Origin: Lojkania enalia
Taxonomy: Eukaryota; Ascomycota; Dothideomycetes; Pleosporales
Assembly (NCBI GenBank): GCA_010094045.1
Contig: ML986593.1
Span: 168,781 to 232,780, forward strand
Direction: 5' to 3'
Length of the DNA stretch: 64,000 bases
In this document: piece after piece, positions 1 through 10,734 of the stretch
Position numbering within the stretch: the first letter of the stretch is position 1
Layout of the letters: each line of letters begins with the position of its first letter
Made by a program: the position numbers and the translations under genes
The notes under the pieces: model-generated
Seen by the model: only the letters and a program-made list of their open reading frames with translations
What the model was told of the DNA's origin: nothing
The model's database searches: none

Positions 1-2
1 CT

Positions 3-353
3 TCTCTGATTCTATTTGCATTGCAACGCATCCCGAGTCCCTCATCCGTGATACCAACCCCGCAGGTTCTTTTCGTTCTGGACCAGATCTCCACTAAAGA
101 AGGAATGAGGAATATAGACATCGCATACGTTGTTTTGGATACTATTTGGATCATTTATATGTTTGCGGCATTTGTATTAATGGCTCAGCAATGGGTACAA
201 TGTCGTTTTGAGCTTACTCTTTCATCGTTGGATCAGGAATCGAAAGACGGATCTAACATTGGAGAGTTCTGGACAAAAGTAAAGAGACGGATGCCGAGAT
301 TTCTGGGACAGGCCATGGAGGCGATCGAACGCCATGCATTTGCGAACGATTGA
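3..353 (+). CDS. 3' end of an unknown gene, probable membrane segment
   Basis: An open frame enters from the left edge with no ATG and ends at TGA 351-353, so only about the last 116 codons of a gene are visible. A hydrophobic stretch (VVLDTIWIIYMFAAFVLMA, near residues 43-61 of the visible part) looks like one transmembrane helix, followed by a charged tail ending HAFAND. I do not recognise the family. It could also be a chance frame, since nothing upstream can be seen. Confidence 0.4.
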   Translation, partial: SLILFALQRIPSPSSVIPTPQVLFVLDQISTKEGMRNIDIAYVVLDTIWIIYMFAAFVLMAQQWVQCRFELTLSSLDQESKDGSNIGEFWTKVKRRMPRFLGQAMEAIERHAFAND

Positions 354-2231
354 GTGGAATAAGAAGCAGCGAATACATCACAATCTCGGGGTTTTGTCGA
401 ATGTTGGGAATCACAAGCCTAAACCGCTTACAAGGACGCATATCATTATATTCCGACCTCTCTAGCATGATACGATTCGACCATCACCAAAACAAACTGT
501 AGCGCCATGACGCTAGTCATTCGTCCAAAGACTGGCAATAGTGGCCTGGCCTCGAGAATGCTCTCTTAGGGTAGCTTATGCGAATTCTCCGTACAATCAA
601 CGTCTTTTATATAGACAGTAGCGACTTCGAGAGGTCTTGTGATGCGCATCTGCTCTTGTTACTCTACTAGAAGTGCAAAATACCGAGGTAGCATGAGAGT
701 GGGGCTGATGGAGATTATATTAAAGGTGTGATTGGTTTATTCCGCGATTTTGAAGAGCTCGAAAGGAGAAGTCGGCGTATAGGCGTTCGATCTAATCTTA
801 TTATTGCGAATCTGTTGAAGTAATATAATACACCCCGGTTTGACAGATTTGGATTCATAATTCATGTGCTCTCATTCTTGCACGAAAGACCTATATTAGT
901 TCTTGGAATCGTTTGCTCGAGACTACTCGTAAATGTACTAACGGCCGGCGACATTTGGAGTCGCGTGCATTAGAACGCCGTTCTGTAGCGCGGTTCTGTG
1001 GTGCGTAGCCCACGACGGAGAGAATTTGAACGCATCTTCCATATTTCCGAAAATCCTGCCAATAGTGATGCGCAAATATTCTTGAGCGGTTTTCAAAGCA
1101 GTCTGGGACAAGTGACAGATTAGGAGCGAGGTCTTGAGTAAGGAAGCAAATTGCATTGCCGAGGGCCTAGTAATTGTCGTGTTGAGCTATGAGGGCGTGA
1201 AAATAAGCTTTGTGAGTACACGTAACTCGTCTTCGGACAATAGTGGTAATAAGATTGACACGAGAAGGTTGTCTTGAGAGAACTGCATCTGTAGCGGCTG
1301 GGCTCGACTAGTTGTTGTGTCCAAGGTGCGCCCAGCACCGTGTGAGGGAGATGTCACAGGCCTTTATCTCTTGGTTCCGAGGATTTAGCGCTACTCCAGA
1401 TAACGTCGTATCCTTGTGAGCGCATTAAGGGCGATGTGGATATTGGAGGCGGTTCCTGGCAGTTCCTGGCGGCGTATGTGGCTGAAGAACGAAAGCCTCT
1501 TATCAAGTAATTCCCAACCTATCATAGATTGTGAACGGCCCGCTTAAAACCACGTTCAAAATGCCCCAACATCCGACCCCAAGACTCAGGATCCCCAAGA
1601 GTGCAGTGGTTGTCGCCAATTCATCTACAATCATCGTTGATAATTCCGACACCTTTCATTAGGTTAGATAGACGCTGGTAGGCTCAGCTCGTGATATCGG
1701 GATATCTGGCGAGGCTGAGGTATGCAAGCTTCAGCCCTTGTCGACGTATCTGCACAATCTATGCATGAGATATCGACAAGGCCCTGGCTCCTACCGAAAA
1801 TGTCAACAAGACACCAATTTAAGCCTCGCCCTGAATATTGAGTCTTACCCGCGGTTCTGGGCCCGAGTATGGCATGATGATTTGGCGGTTTATTGAATCG
1901 CACCGTATTCTCGCAACATCGCTCAGGTTTTTACGAACGACTTTTCTCTTATTTCCTGACAGTCAATGATGACATCTCCATTTGTCGTTTCAACCTTCAG
2001 GAACATGCTTGCCGCTTGACGATTGTCTCTTAGGAGGCTTGTATTGCATTTCTTAGTCGTTTACTCCCTGATCCTCGCACAGCTCTCTCTCTTCTCGTAG
2101 CCAGCTCCTTGGGCGGCATCCACAGTTTGATCAACTTTCATTCTCTTTTGATACCCCTGAAGGCCCCCGGGCCCCCTAGAGCACTGCATCCCTTGTTCTA
2201 TCTTACTCTAATAACGCCTGAACCGCCCACG
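354..2231. other. Intergenic stretch, no convincing gene
   Basis: Only short frames are present. On the minus strand around 900-1340 some neighbouring fragments look protein-like in changing frames (for example QDFRKYGRCVQILSVVGYAP), which may be an old gene relic, but I cannot join them or name a family. The last few hundred bases must hold the promoter and leader of the WSC peroxidase. Confidence 0.4.
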
Positions 2232-5108
2232 ATGATCTGGAGGAGCGCGCCTCTTGCATTGATCCTTCTCGCGTGCCGCGAGTATGTGGTTGGGGCACAG
2301 CAGACTTGGCCTGCCTCAATTGATGAGTTGGAGGACATCATGCTGCTCAACACCGGGTATCGAGCACGTGGCTTCGCAGATGCAGTAACCCCATGCTCCA
2401 AAGGAGTAGCACCTGGACGGAGGGCAGCGGCTGAATGGATCCTTACTGCCTTCCACGATGTGTCGACCGGGAATGTGTTTACTGGGGTGGGAGGGCTGGA
2501 TGCGTCTATCGTCTTCGAAGCGGTAGGCGCTGAGAACGTCGGCCCTGCTTTTACCCAAACGCTTACCAACTTCGCACCTTTCCTATCCAGTCGATCTTCG
2601 ATGGCAGATCTTATCGCCATGGGAGTCTATACTGCAGTTCGATCCTGCGGTGGACCTATTATTCCCATTAGAGCAGGACGAAGAGATGCCACCAGCGGAG
2701 GCGGCACAGGAGTTCCCCAGCCGCAGAACTCTTTGGGTACCTTCAGGAACCAGTTTACCCGATTTGGCTTCGGGACCGATGCCGAAATGATACAATTGGT
2801 TGCTTGTGGACATACAGTCGGGGGTGTACATGGAGAAAGCCACCCGCTCATCGTCCCGCCAGGTTCTGCCCCGAATGATGTCGTCAGTTTGGATAGTACG
2901 CCTGATGTATTCGATAACAAGATTGTCACGGAATGGCTAGACTGGAATACCACAGATCCTATGGTCGTCGGACCTTCCATTCAGAACACTCGCGACTCGG
3001 ATAAAAGAGTCTTCATCGCGGATGGAAATGTAACGATGAATGCCTTACGTTCCCCAGAGACATTTCGAACAGTCTGCCAGCAAGTCCTACAGAAGATGAT
3101 TGATGTAGTGCCCTCTGGCGTGGTTCTCACTGCTGCTATCCAACCGTATGAGGTCAAGCCATACGACGTACAGCTTACCCTGCTCGGGGGTGGGTTATTG
3201 ATATCATTTTCGGGGGATATTCGCATACGTACAACCAATCGTCCGAGTGCTTCGATTGCGAATGTTCAACTTGTCTACAAGGATCGAACCGGCACGTCGG
3301 TGTCTACTCCAATTGGTACCTTTCATTCTGGTGAGGCTCAAGGCTTCGATGATACATTCACTTTCTACGGATTCTCAGAAATATTACCCACTGACACATC
3401 TATCTCCTCATTTAATGTGGTAATTTATTCTACTAGCGGTAGCTATGAAGTGCTGGACAACAATGGTGACGGCTTCGTAGTCGATGATAGCATACTCTAT
3501 CAAGAACCACAAAGCTGTTTGGATGCGTCCGGAATGCTTACAGTAGTTGCGGCAGTGCGCAATGGCATCAGCGCGTCCCCGAGCCTAAAGGTGGTTGTGA
3601 AGAACCCCCGCAGTAGCCCAGTTGTTGTTTCAGCCTTATCAACTGCAACTGCTGCCATGGCCACTCAGTCTGCTATTGGAGCTTACCAACTTTACTCTGC
3701 GGCTTATACATTCTCAAGTTCACAGGACCCTCAAGACTCCAGTTTTGGCGTCTTTGCCGGTAGCGCGTCTGATGACTTTAAAAAGGTCACTGCGCTACAT
3801 ACGGCATGCACTCCTCTAGGTACAACTGCACCTAGTCCAACTTCCTCGTTGACCATCATATCTACAAGTTCAACGACTCCCACCCCGACACCCTCTGGGT
3901 TTGTACATCAGGGATGTTATTTCGACGCTCTTGTTCCTCGCGCTCTATCAGGGCCTTCCACCACCGATGAGCAAATGACCGTTGCAAAATGCACAACATT
4001 CTGCTCATCGCATCAATATTTTGGTCTCGAGTACGGCCAAGAATGCTATTGCGGCAACACACTGGACTCTTCAAGCTACCTTGTGAGTTCTACTGAATGC
4101 AATATGGCATGCAGTGGCGATCCGAGTGAAATGTGTGGAGCAGCTAGCCGCATGAATCTGTACAAAAACAGCAGCCGGTCCACTCCCATCAGCCCACAAA
4201 TCGATGGTTATAACAACCTCGGCTGCTACAACGAACCATCTTCAGTGCGAGCATTATCGGACAAAGAAACGTCAAGCTCCACAATGACTGTCGAAAGCTG
4301 CGCCTCCTTCTGCAGCGGTGCTACGTATTTCGGCGTCGAATACGGTAGCGAATGCTACTGCGGCTCAACCCTCAACACCGACAGCACAAAGCAGCCAGAT
4401 GCAGATTGCTCAATGGTATGCTCAGGAAACGGCAGCGAGCTCTGCGGCGGCCCATACCGCCTCAACATCTACCAAAAGAACTCCACCAGTGCACCAACCG
4501 GGCCTCTAGTCCCAGGCTATACCTACCAAGGCTGTCTCACCGACAACGTCTTCGCCCGCACCCTATCCTCCAAATCATCCTCCACAGACACAAACACGCA
4601 CACCACCTGCGCGTCTTTCTGCACGGGCTACTTATACTTTGGCGTCGAGTACGGCCGCGAATGTTACTGCGGGGACGCCCTCGCAAACAACCCATCAACA
4701 GTGCCGGACTCCGACTGCGACGTTCCTTGCTCCGGAAACGCGAGCTTGATATGCGGCGCGGGCAATCGGTTGAATGTGTGGAAGAGTGATACGATTACTA
4801 CTCCGCCTTCTACGCCGAGTATCACGGGGTACACGTATGAGGGGTGTTATACCGATTCTGTCGTCAACCGGACTCTTACTTCTGGGTTCTATTACGATTC
4901 TGCGATGACGAATGCTATGTGTAAGGATTTGTGCGATGGAGCGACGTTGTTTGGGACGGAGTATGGCTCGGAGTGCTATTGTGGGGAGGCGTTGGGGAAT
5001 TCGACGCAACAGGTAGCAGAGAGTCAGTGTAGCTTCGTGTGCTCGGGGAGCGACACTGAGTACTGTGGTGCTGGCGAGAGATTGACGTTGTGGCGGAAGG
5101 ATCCTTGA
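2232..5108 (+). CDS. Secreted heme-peroxidase-like protein with four WSC domains
   Basis: Single-exon gene, 958 aa from ATG 2232. This start is preferred over the 41-codon upstream extension because it begins directly with a signal peptide (MIWRSAPLALILLACREYVVG). Residues about 25-300 match the plant/fungal peroxidase superfamily: the distal helix motif ILTAFHD carries His75, and LVACGHTVGG carries the proximal His194. The family normally has Arg four residues before the distal His; here it is Leu71, so normal peroxide cleavage is doubtful. A middle region (300-530) of unassigned fold and an S/T/P-rich linker lead to four WSC domains (about 556-645, 659-748, 762-851, 866-955), each with the CYCG and CSG cysteine pattern. 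WSC domains bind glycans, so a wall- or polymer-tethered oxidase-like role is inferred. It ends about 550 bp before the convergent uS15m gene. Confidence 0.88.
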   Translation: MIWRSAPLALILLACREYVVGAQQTWPASIDELEDIMLLNTGYRARGFADAVTPCSKGVAPGRRAAAEWILTAFHDVSTGNVFTGVGGLDASIVFEAVGAENVGPAFTQTLTNFAPFLSSRSSMADLIAMGVYTAVRSCGGPIIPIRAGRRDATSGGGTGVPQPQNSLGTFRNQFTRFGFGTDAEMIQLVACGHTVGGVHGESHPLIVPPGSAPNDVVSLDSTPDVFDNKIVTEWLDWNTTDPMVVGPSIQNTRDSDKRVFIADGNVTMNALRSPETFRTVCQQVLQKMIDVVPSGVVLTAAIQPYEVKPYDVQLTLLGGGLLISFSGDIRIRTTNRPSASIANVQLVYKDRTGTSVSTPIGTFHSGEAQGFDDTFTFYGFSEILPTDTSISSFNVVIYSTSGSYEVLDNNGDGFVVDDSILYQEPQSCLDASGMLTVVAAVRNGISASPSLKVVVKNPRSSPVVVSALSTATAAMATQSAIGAYQLYSAAYTFSSSQDPQDSSFGVFAGSASDDFKKVTALHTACTPLGTTAPSPTSSLTIISTSSTTPTPTPSGFVHQGCYFDALVPRALSGPSTTDEQMTVAKCTTFCSSHQYFGLEYGQECYCGNTLDSSSYLVSSTECNMACSGDPSEMCGAASRMNLYKNSSRSTPISPQIDGYNNLGCYNEPSSVRALSDKETSSSTMTVESCASFCSGATYFGVEYGSECYCGSTLNTDSTKQPDADCSMVCSGNGSELCGGPYRLNIYQKNSTSAPTGPLVPGYTYQGCLTDNVFARTLSSKSSSTDTNTHTTCASFCTGYLYFGVEYGRECYCGDALANNPSTVPDSDCDVPCSGNASLICGAGNRLNVWKSDTITTPPSTPSITGYTYEGCYTDSVVNRTLTSGFYYDSAMTNAMCKDLCDGATLFGTEYGSECYCGEALGNSTQQVAESQCSFVCSGSDTEYCGAGERLTLWRKDP

Positions 5109-5661
5109 AGATGAATTTGTTACGGGAAATTTAATTTCGTGGTTGGAAAAAAGTTGAAAGGCGTATTGCATGTCAGAACGGACCAGAAGTGAATGTTTAG
5201 TTTAATGTCGAGGTCAAGTTTGCATATACGAAAGCATAGTAATTATAATGCGGGTTTACTAGAAGGAAAAACTAAGTTTTCGAACCTGGTCATCTGTCGC
5301 TACTTACAATCACCCTTCTACTATCTCTAGCATGGATTCACAGCCTGTTAATACTGCGTTTTCTCAAAGTAAACAGTATGTATGAACCAAGAATCTCATA
5401 TTCAGCTAATTTTAGCCGTATATCCAGAAATATTGTACGTTATAACAATACACGAAACCGACTTCGGACAATAATACAGAGGTAAATTTGAAAATGTAGA
5501 ATGACTGTCGGACTGTTGCCGGGAGCTGGTGAATTTGTCAGCATAGATAAGATAGGAGAGGATAATGAAAAGCTTTATTTCAGATCTTAAAGGATTCTTG
5601 TTCGACATATGATACAGGAATATACACGTCCGGAGGATTCACGATGAATCTACAAGCAGAT
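5109..5661. other. Convergent intergenic spacer
   Basis: This spacer separates two gene 3' ends and holds their terminators. It is AT-rich with TAATTATAATG-like polyadenylation-type tracts. No gene is visible. Confidence 0.5.
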
Positions 5662-6702
5662 CTATAAGCTAATCTCGCCCCTCCACGTTCCCTCAGTCAA
5701 ACCCAAAGTTTCAATACAATGCTGCCATCTCGGCCCGCCTCTCTCTTTCCTTCTCAAATATTGCAGCAACTTCTGCCTCCTGTGCACCAATAGTCTTAAG
5801 TTTCTCTTATTGTGTTTATCCCCCTTGCCTCTCGTTTGCAGGAAGTCTGCCAGAGTCTTGATCTTGGCAGTTAGAATGGCGATCTGGACTTCTGATGATC
5901 CTGTATCAGGACCAATGCGCTTAGTGGTCGCCGCTTCATTAGTAGCAGGCCGTATAGGATGGGGCTCATTCGACTTGAGAGAGGGGAGAGGGGGGGCACG
6001 GGGAGGAAGAATCTTGTCGGTATTGTGTCGACCGAAGGCGTTGACGCAGCGGGTGATGTTCACGCGCATGCGGTCTTTTGAAGACCCATTTTGGAGCGCA
6101 GTGATTCGAGAGATGGCGATCGAGGCGCGTTTATGGTCTTTTTCGAGTTCTTCAATTGATATGCCTTCTACGCTCGTTGCAGGAGCATTTTCTTGCGGAT
6201 AATATTGGGGCGCGTAGCCGGTACTCTTGGTAGTTGTTCGGGGGACGGCGAGATCCTTGGAGGTTTTGAGAGAGGCTTCGATGTCAGCGGGCTTGAGCGC
6301 GTAGTTTAGATGGATTTCATCTTTAGGCAGCTTCCCGTTGGGGGTTTGTTTAAGAGGGAGGCCGGTGTCAAATGACTCAACAAAGGGAGTGCTGATGCCA
6401 CGGACCGGGTCACCCAGGGCCTCGACGCGCTGTTGTTCAAGCTCGGCACGGCGAGAGATGTTGGCAGACTTCTTGCGGTTGCGCTGGGCAATAATGTAGG
6501 GGTCATGAGATATCTTCTTCTTTGGCCGGACGGTGTCTTTGGCCTGATGAATTGACGAAGAGGAGAAGGGTCGCAAAGGGAGGGTGAAGGCTGAAGGAGA
6601 GGAGGCTTCTATTATGTTAGTCACTGTATAATGCAACTGCAGGAGAGTATTCCTACGTCTTGATGCCCGAAGGCAGTTCAATATAGGTATTCGCGGCGGC
6701 AT
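5662..6702 (-). CDS. Mitochondrial ribosomal protein uS15m
   Basis: The C-terminal third carries the S15 signature: [16 protein letters not shown], then [20 protein letters not shown]. This identifies the small-subunit protein that binds 15S/12S-type rRNA early in assembly. The N-terminus is basic and S/T-rich, as expected for mitochondrial import. Model: exons 6702-6657 and 6608-5662 joined over a 48-nt intron (6609-6656). That intron has GTAGGA at its 5' end, GTGACTAACA as branch region and ATAG at its 3' end. It is a multiple of three with no stop, so an uninterrupted frame also exists. The start MPPRIPIL (ATG 6702) is preferred; an in-frame ATG at 6744 is possible. Predicted length is 330 aa (344 from the upstream ATG). 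It is divergent from RPS0. Confidence 0.88.
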   Translation of the reverse strand: MPPRIPILNCLRASRRRNTLLQLHYTVTNIIEASSPSAFTLPLRPFSSSSIHQAKDTVRPKKKISHDPYIIAQRNRKKSANISRRAELEQQRVEALGDPVRGISTPFVESFDTGLPLKQTPNGKLPKDEIHLNYALKPADIEASLKTSKDLAVPRTTTKSTGYAPQYYPQENAPATSVEGISIEELEKDHKRASIAISRITALQNGSSKDRMRVNITRCVNAFGRHNTDKILPPRAPPLPSLKSNEPHPIRPATNEAATTKRIGPDTGSSEVQIAILTAKIKTLADFLQTRGKGDKHNKRNLRLLVHRRQKLLQYLRRKERGGPRWQHCIETLGLTEGTWRGEISL

Positions 6703-6941
6703 TGGGAGCCCTGGACGATGCAATGCGCCGACAAGGTCTCTCATCACAGCCTCACGCCAAAAGTTTCATTGCGGAGTTTTTCCGACACCTCCGGCGCCTT
6801 ACCATATCGGAACAGTTAATCCGACTTTTCGCGAGCCGCACCACTATTTTCGACCCCTCCGCAATCTCTTTCCCTCAACATCGCGACAACGCCCATATAC
6901 TCTCTAGCCTGACGCCGTCTTCTCTCGCCAATCCTTACAAG
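6703..6941. promoter_or_regulatory. Divergent promoter between uS15m and RPS0
   Basis: About 200-240 bp separate the start codons of a mitochondrial and a cytosolic small-subunit ribosomal protein gene transcribed away from each other, so both promoters must lie here. Pyrimidine-rich tracts just upstream of the RPS0 ATG are typical of ribosomal protein gene leaders. No single factor site can be assigned with confidence. Confidence 0.6.
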
Positions 6942-7998
6942 ATGGCCCCAAGCAACCTCCCGGCGGTTTTCAACCCGACCCAGTCGGACATTGAGATGCT
7001 ACTTGCCGCGCAATGCCACCTTGGCAGCAAGAACCTCCAGGTGCACATGGAGCCCTATCTGTGGAAGACTAGGCCCGACGGTGTCAATGTTATCAACATT
7101 GGCAAGACCTGGGAGAAGATTGTCCTTGCCGCTAGGATCATCGTCGCTATCGACAACCCGGCTGATAGTACGACTCCAACCTGACTTCCAGCTCGAATTG
7201 AGATCAAAGTTTTGAGCTTTGGACCTTCTAGACCTTTGGCTAACGAGTATATGTAGTTTGCGTTATCTCCGCTCGTCCCTATGGCCAGCGTGCTGTCCTC
7301 AAGTTCGCCGCCCATACTGGTGCCGTCGCTATTGCTGGTCGTTTCACCCCCGGTAACTTCACCAACTACATCACCCGCTCGTTCAAGGAACCCCGCTTGA
7401 TTATTGTTACCGACCCTCGTACCGACGCCCAGGCTATCAAGGAGGCTTCCTACGTCAACATCCCTGTCATTGTAAGAAATATGCCGTGCAGTAGATAGAT
7501 TGTGCACACAACTCTGAAGAACTAGTGCTAATGCGCGATTAGGCCCTCTGCGACACCGACTCCCCCACCGAGTACGTCGACGTTGCTATTCCCACCAACA
7601 ACAAGGGTCGCCACGCCATTGGTCTCATCTGGTGGATGTTGGCTCGTGAGGTCCTACGCCTTCGTGGCACGCTTGCCTCGCGTGAGACCGAGTGGGACGT
7701 CATGACTGACTTGTACTTCTACCGCGACCCTGAGGCTGAAGAGAACAAGGATACTGCTGGTGTTGAGGAGGCCAAGGTTCCTGGCGCTGACGAGGTCGGT
7801 CCCGGCCCCGTCGAGTCTGGCTTCACCAATGAGTGGGAAGTCTCTGGTGCCACCGCTGGTGCATTCGCTGCTGCTAGCGGAACCGCTGCTGGTGCTTCCT
7901 GGGATGCTGATGGTGGTGACTGGGCAGCTAGCACGGCTCAGGAGGGTGGTGAGGGGTGGGGTGCTACTGAGCAGCAGAGCGGCCCCGTCCAATGGTAG
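6942..7998 (+). CDS. rps0: 40S ribosomal protein S0 (uS2)
   Basis: Three exons: 6942-7167, 7257-7471, 7543-7998. Introns are 89 nt (GTACGA, branch GCTAAC, end GTAG) and 71 nt (GTAAGA, branch GCTAAT, end TTAG). The spliced product is 298 aa. Hallmarks of uS2 are present: [67 protein letters not shown] and [15 protein letters not shown]. The acidic, A/G/W-rich tail ending GPVQW is the usual variable eukaryotic extension. It is a structural component of the 40S head-body junction and is needed for 20S pre-rRNA maturation. Confidence 0.97.
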
Positions 7999-8479
7999 AC
8001 AATGTTTCCCTCCGCCTCCCTTTTCTTCACTGCTTCTTCTCCCCTTGACCCTGTCTTCTAATCTGCTTCACAACACTCTATCCCTAGGAGCTTGGGCCGG
8101 AAAAGGTGTTTGCAGATGGTCATGGTTATCTGAAGGAATAAAAATATGTTCAATGTTCAGGAGGGAATGCTAATTTTGAAGGAAATGCGTCGATGCTATG
8201 CGCTTATGAGGGAAAGATACTCGGACTCATCTGCGAGGTATGAGGGAAAGCCCTGTGCTAGCGATGCGGGTTGTACTTGAGTGGCACCCATTCCTTCAAT
8301 TGAGCTTTTACTTCACTGCGTACGTGTGCTTGTGTGGCTTCAAAAACGTTCAAACTTGACGTATCCCCCATAACTCTATAGATGGGACTCGAATCCAAAT
8401 TCTTCAGTGCAGTAAATACCTGAACATGATACATATATAAGAACAAGTCATTGTACAAGTCGTCGACAGGCTTTGTTCA
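7999..8479. other. Convergent spacer between RPS0 and the Eaf gene
   Basis: This holds the 3' untranslated regions of both genes. A GAATAAAAATATG tract near 8140 could serve RPS0 polyadenylation. The short minus-strand frame here is not gene-like. Confidence 0.4.
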
Positions 8480-10054
8480 TCATTCCTCCTCGCTCTCCTC
8501 GCTACTTTCCCCCGCAAGTCCCTGCATCATCTCCTTGTACAAAATATCGTCCTCATCCTCCTCCGCAGCCACCAGTCCCCCAACACTCATCTTCCGAGCC
8601 GGCGGTCCAATATCCATAGGCTCCACATCTCTATCCTCCTCCCCGCCCCCATTAGCCCAGCTACCCTGGCCCTCATCATCTTCCTCTCCATCCGCATCCT
8701 CATCATCACTCCCACCGCCCACATTCCCAAAATCAATTACCCCTTCATCTTCCTGCACCCTGTTTCTCTGAGGCGTGAGAGTATGCGGATTCGGAGATCC
8801 CTCCACGCTATTCGCTGCGCTGGCAAAACTTATAGGACCGGCGGACGGCGAGCGGCCGCCCAGGCCGAGCGTCTGACCGAGGCCTAGGCTCGCGAGGGCA
8901 GAGTGCCGGGGCTTGGGACGTGCGTCCGGGACCTCAATTTCAAGGCCTCCGCCTCCGATGTCTTCTTCTGGTTCGGAGACATTGTCTTCTTCGCGGGAGC
9001 CGTCTTCCAAGTCGGGGTGGTGGTGGCGGGGAGAGGGGCTGCGGGCGGGTGGTGACGAGGCGAGGGAGGCTGCATCGGCGTCGGAGGAGCTGTCTTCGAT
9101 AATCTCTGCGGATTTGATTCTTGACGATGGGGCAGGTGCTGCTTTCTTCCTCGCTGTCGCAGATGAGGCGTCTGTCTTTGCGGTGGCGCGGCGCTCGAGG
9201 CGGACGGTCGGTGCGGGGGTCTTCTTCGTCGTCGTGGCGGTACGGGGTTTGGAGACAAGGGGATCTGCTTCGGGGGACTTGCGCTTTCGGGGCTTGGGCG
9301 CTGCGGCTTTGGGTTGCGGTTTTAGGGCGGTGGTAGTGGTAGGCTTGCGGGCGGGGAGGAGAGGTGTGTTGAGGGCGGAGCCGGTGCCTGTGCGGTAGTC
9401 TGGCGAACTAGGGGTTGCGTACTCGGACTCGTCGCCCCTCTTCTCACCATCTTTTCTTAAGAAGTGCCGGAAGTCGTACGGGTTGTTTGGGTCCGGGTCG
9501 TCGTTCTCGTTGTCCTGGGCACCGGTCTCGTCGAACAGGTCGTCTACTCCTACGGTAGCGTCTTGTGCCTCAGATTTCTTCTTCTTGGGGTATATTTTGG
9601 TGTGCGTGGTAGATATGTCGGCGCGGTTTTTGGTGGAGATGTTGAAGGTGTAAGTCGATGTCAAGGGCTCGAGTGTGGCCTTCTGAGTCGCGGCGTCGAA
9701 TATTAGGACGTAGGATTTCTTGGGCTCCGTCCTTTGTCCTGTAAATGTGAACACATCGCCCGCTTTGCTACCGTCCCTATCTTCTAATTTCAGGGCATAG
9801 CGATCGCCCGAGCCTGCCGTCAGCGTGGCATTTCGGGCTGCGGTTGTCTGAGCAGGCTTGTGGTTGTCTAGTTGGTGGTATTAGAAGGTTACGTGGAGTA
9901 GTAGTTGAAGCGGATATGTACACTTTACGCTGGTGTACGCTCCTATAGACACATCGTTCTTCGCTATCCGGTCGCTGATGTGGAGGCTGAAATGTGCCTT
10001 CTTGTGCGGATCCAGGGTTCGAGGTGAGCGTCCCTCGAGCATTGGAGACGCCAT
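8480..10054 (-). CDS. Eaf-family RNA polymerase II elongation factor
   Basis: Two exons: 10054-9922 and 9867-8480, with a 54-nt intron (GTACAT, branch TTCTAATACC, end CTAG). The spliced product is 506 aa from ATG 10054 (MASPMLEGRSPRTLD). The first about 130 residues resemble the Eaf (ELL-associated factor) N-terminal domain: HFSLHISDRI, the splice-spanning VKYNHKPA, then DVFTFTGQRTEPKKSYVLIF and LEPLTSTYTFNI. The rest is low-complexity: Lys/Arg/Pro-rich in the middle and Ser/Asp/Glu-rich at the end, typical of transactivation tails in this family. Eaf proteins pair with ELL and stimulate Pol II elongation in the nucleus. The family call rests on the N-terminal domain only. Confidence 0.82.
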
Positions 10055-10730
10055 GGCTCCGATCAACTAACTTCTCCAGTCTCGATACTGGCTCGCTATC
10101 GAGCCCTACAAAACGGTGAAGGAGCAATGACAAGTCCAAGAGGGAGACGCTGCGGGTGCGTGAAGGAGAGGAGTGGAGGCCGGCGATTGTCAGCTATTTG
10201 GCGGCTTTGTTCGCGAGGCGTGGGCGTGGGCGGACATGTTTGGGGCTCATGGGCTCAGGCCAGATCCCGATGATCCGGGCCGATTGCCGGTTAGCTGATG
10301 TCTCACATTTTTGGCGGGTCTACCCGTCCGCTATCGCTGCATCGGAGCGCTCCCCACATGACTATATATAGTTGACCTTCCTAAATCTGTTCAATTATTT
10401 GAATACCGGGTCAACAAGATGCAAATAGATCGTGGTCGACAATTGAATGCCTAGAATTGACCCAACCAACCCTAAACCACCGAGATATTTTAACTCGCTC
10501 CTATAGCTTCGCACTTGGCACTACTCAAATCGGCGTTCAACCCACTTGATGGATTGCTTCAATAACGGCAAGGGTTATGTAAGCGTCAAGCCGGCTTGTC
10601 GCCGTCCGTACTGTCCAAGTGTGCTTGCTGAAGAGATCAAGTCCGCTAATCTATCCTTGTTGAATTCCACCAGCTGCTCTCCTCCCGTCTCTTCTATAAT
10701 TTATTTCTTCTTGAATCCAGTGAACTATTC
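10055..10730. other. Promoter side of the Eaf gene, otherwise no gene
   Basis: This lies upstream of the Eaf start. The first 300 bp are GC-rich and end in a CTATATATAG tract near 10363. No convincing coding frame. Confidence 0.35.
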
Positions 10731-10734
10731 TCCC

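Noticed and set aside
4352..5171. Long frames opposite or overlapping the WSC domains
   Set aside because: They are shadows of the repeated WSC coding sequence and have no conserved features.
8884..9706. Long Arg/Ser/Pro- and Gly/Val-rich frames overlapping the Eaf gene
   Set aside because: They are shadows of the low-complexity, GC-rich coding region of the Eaf protein in other frames.
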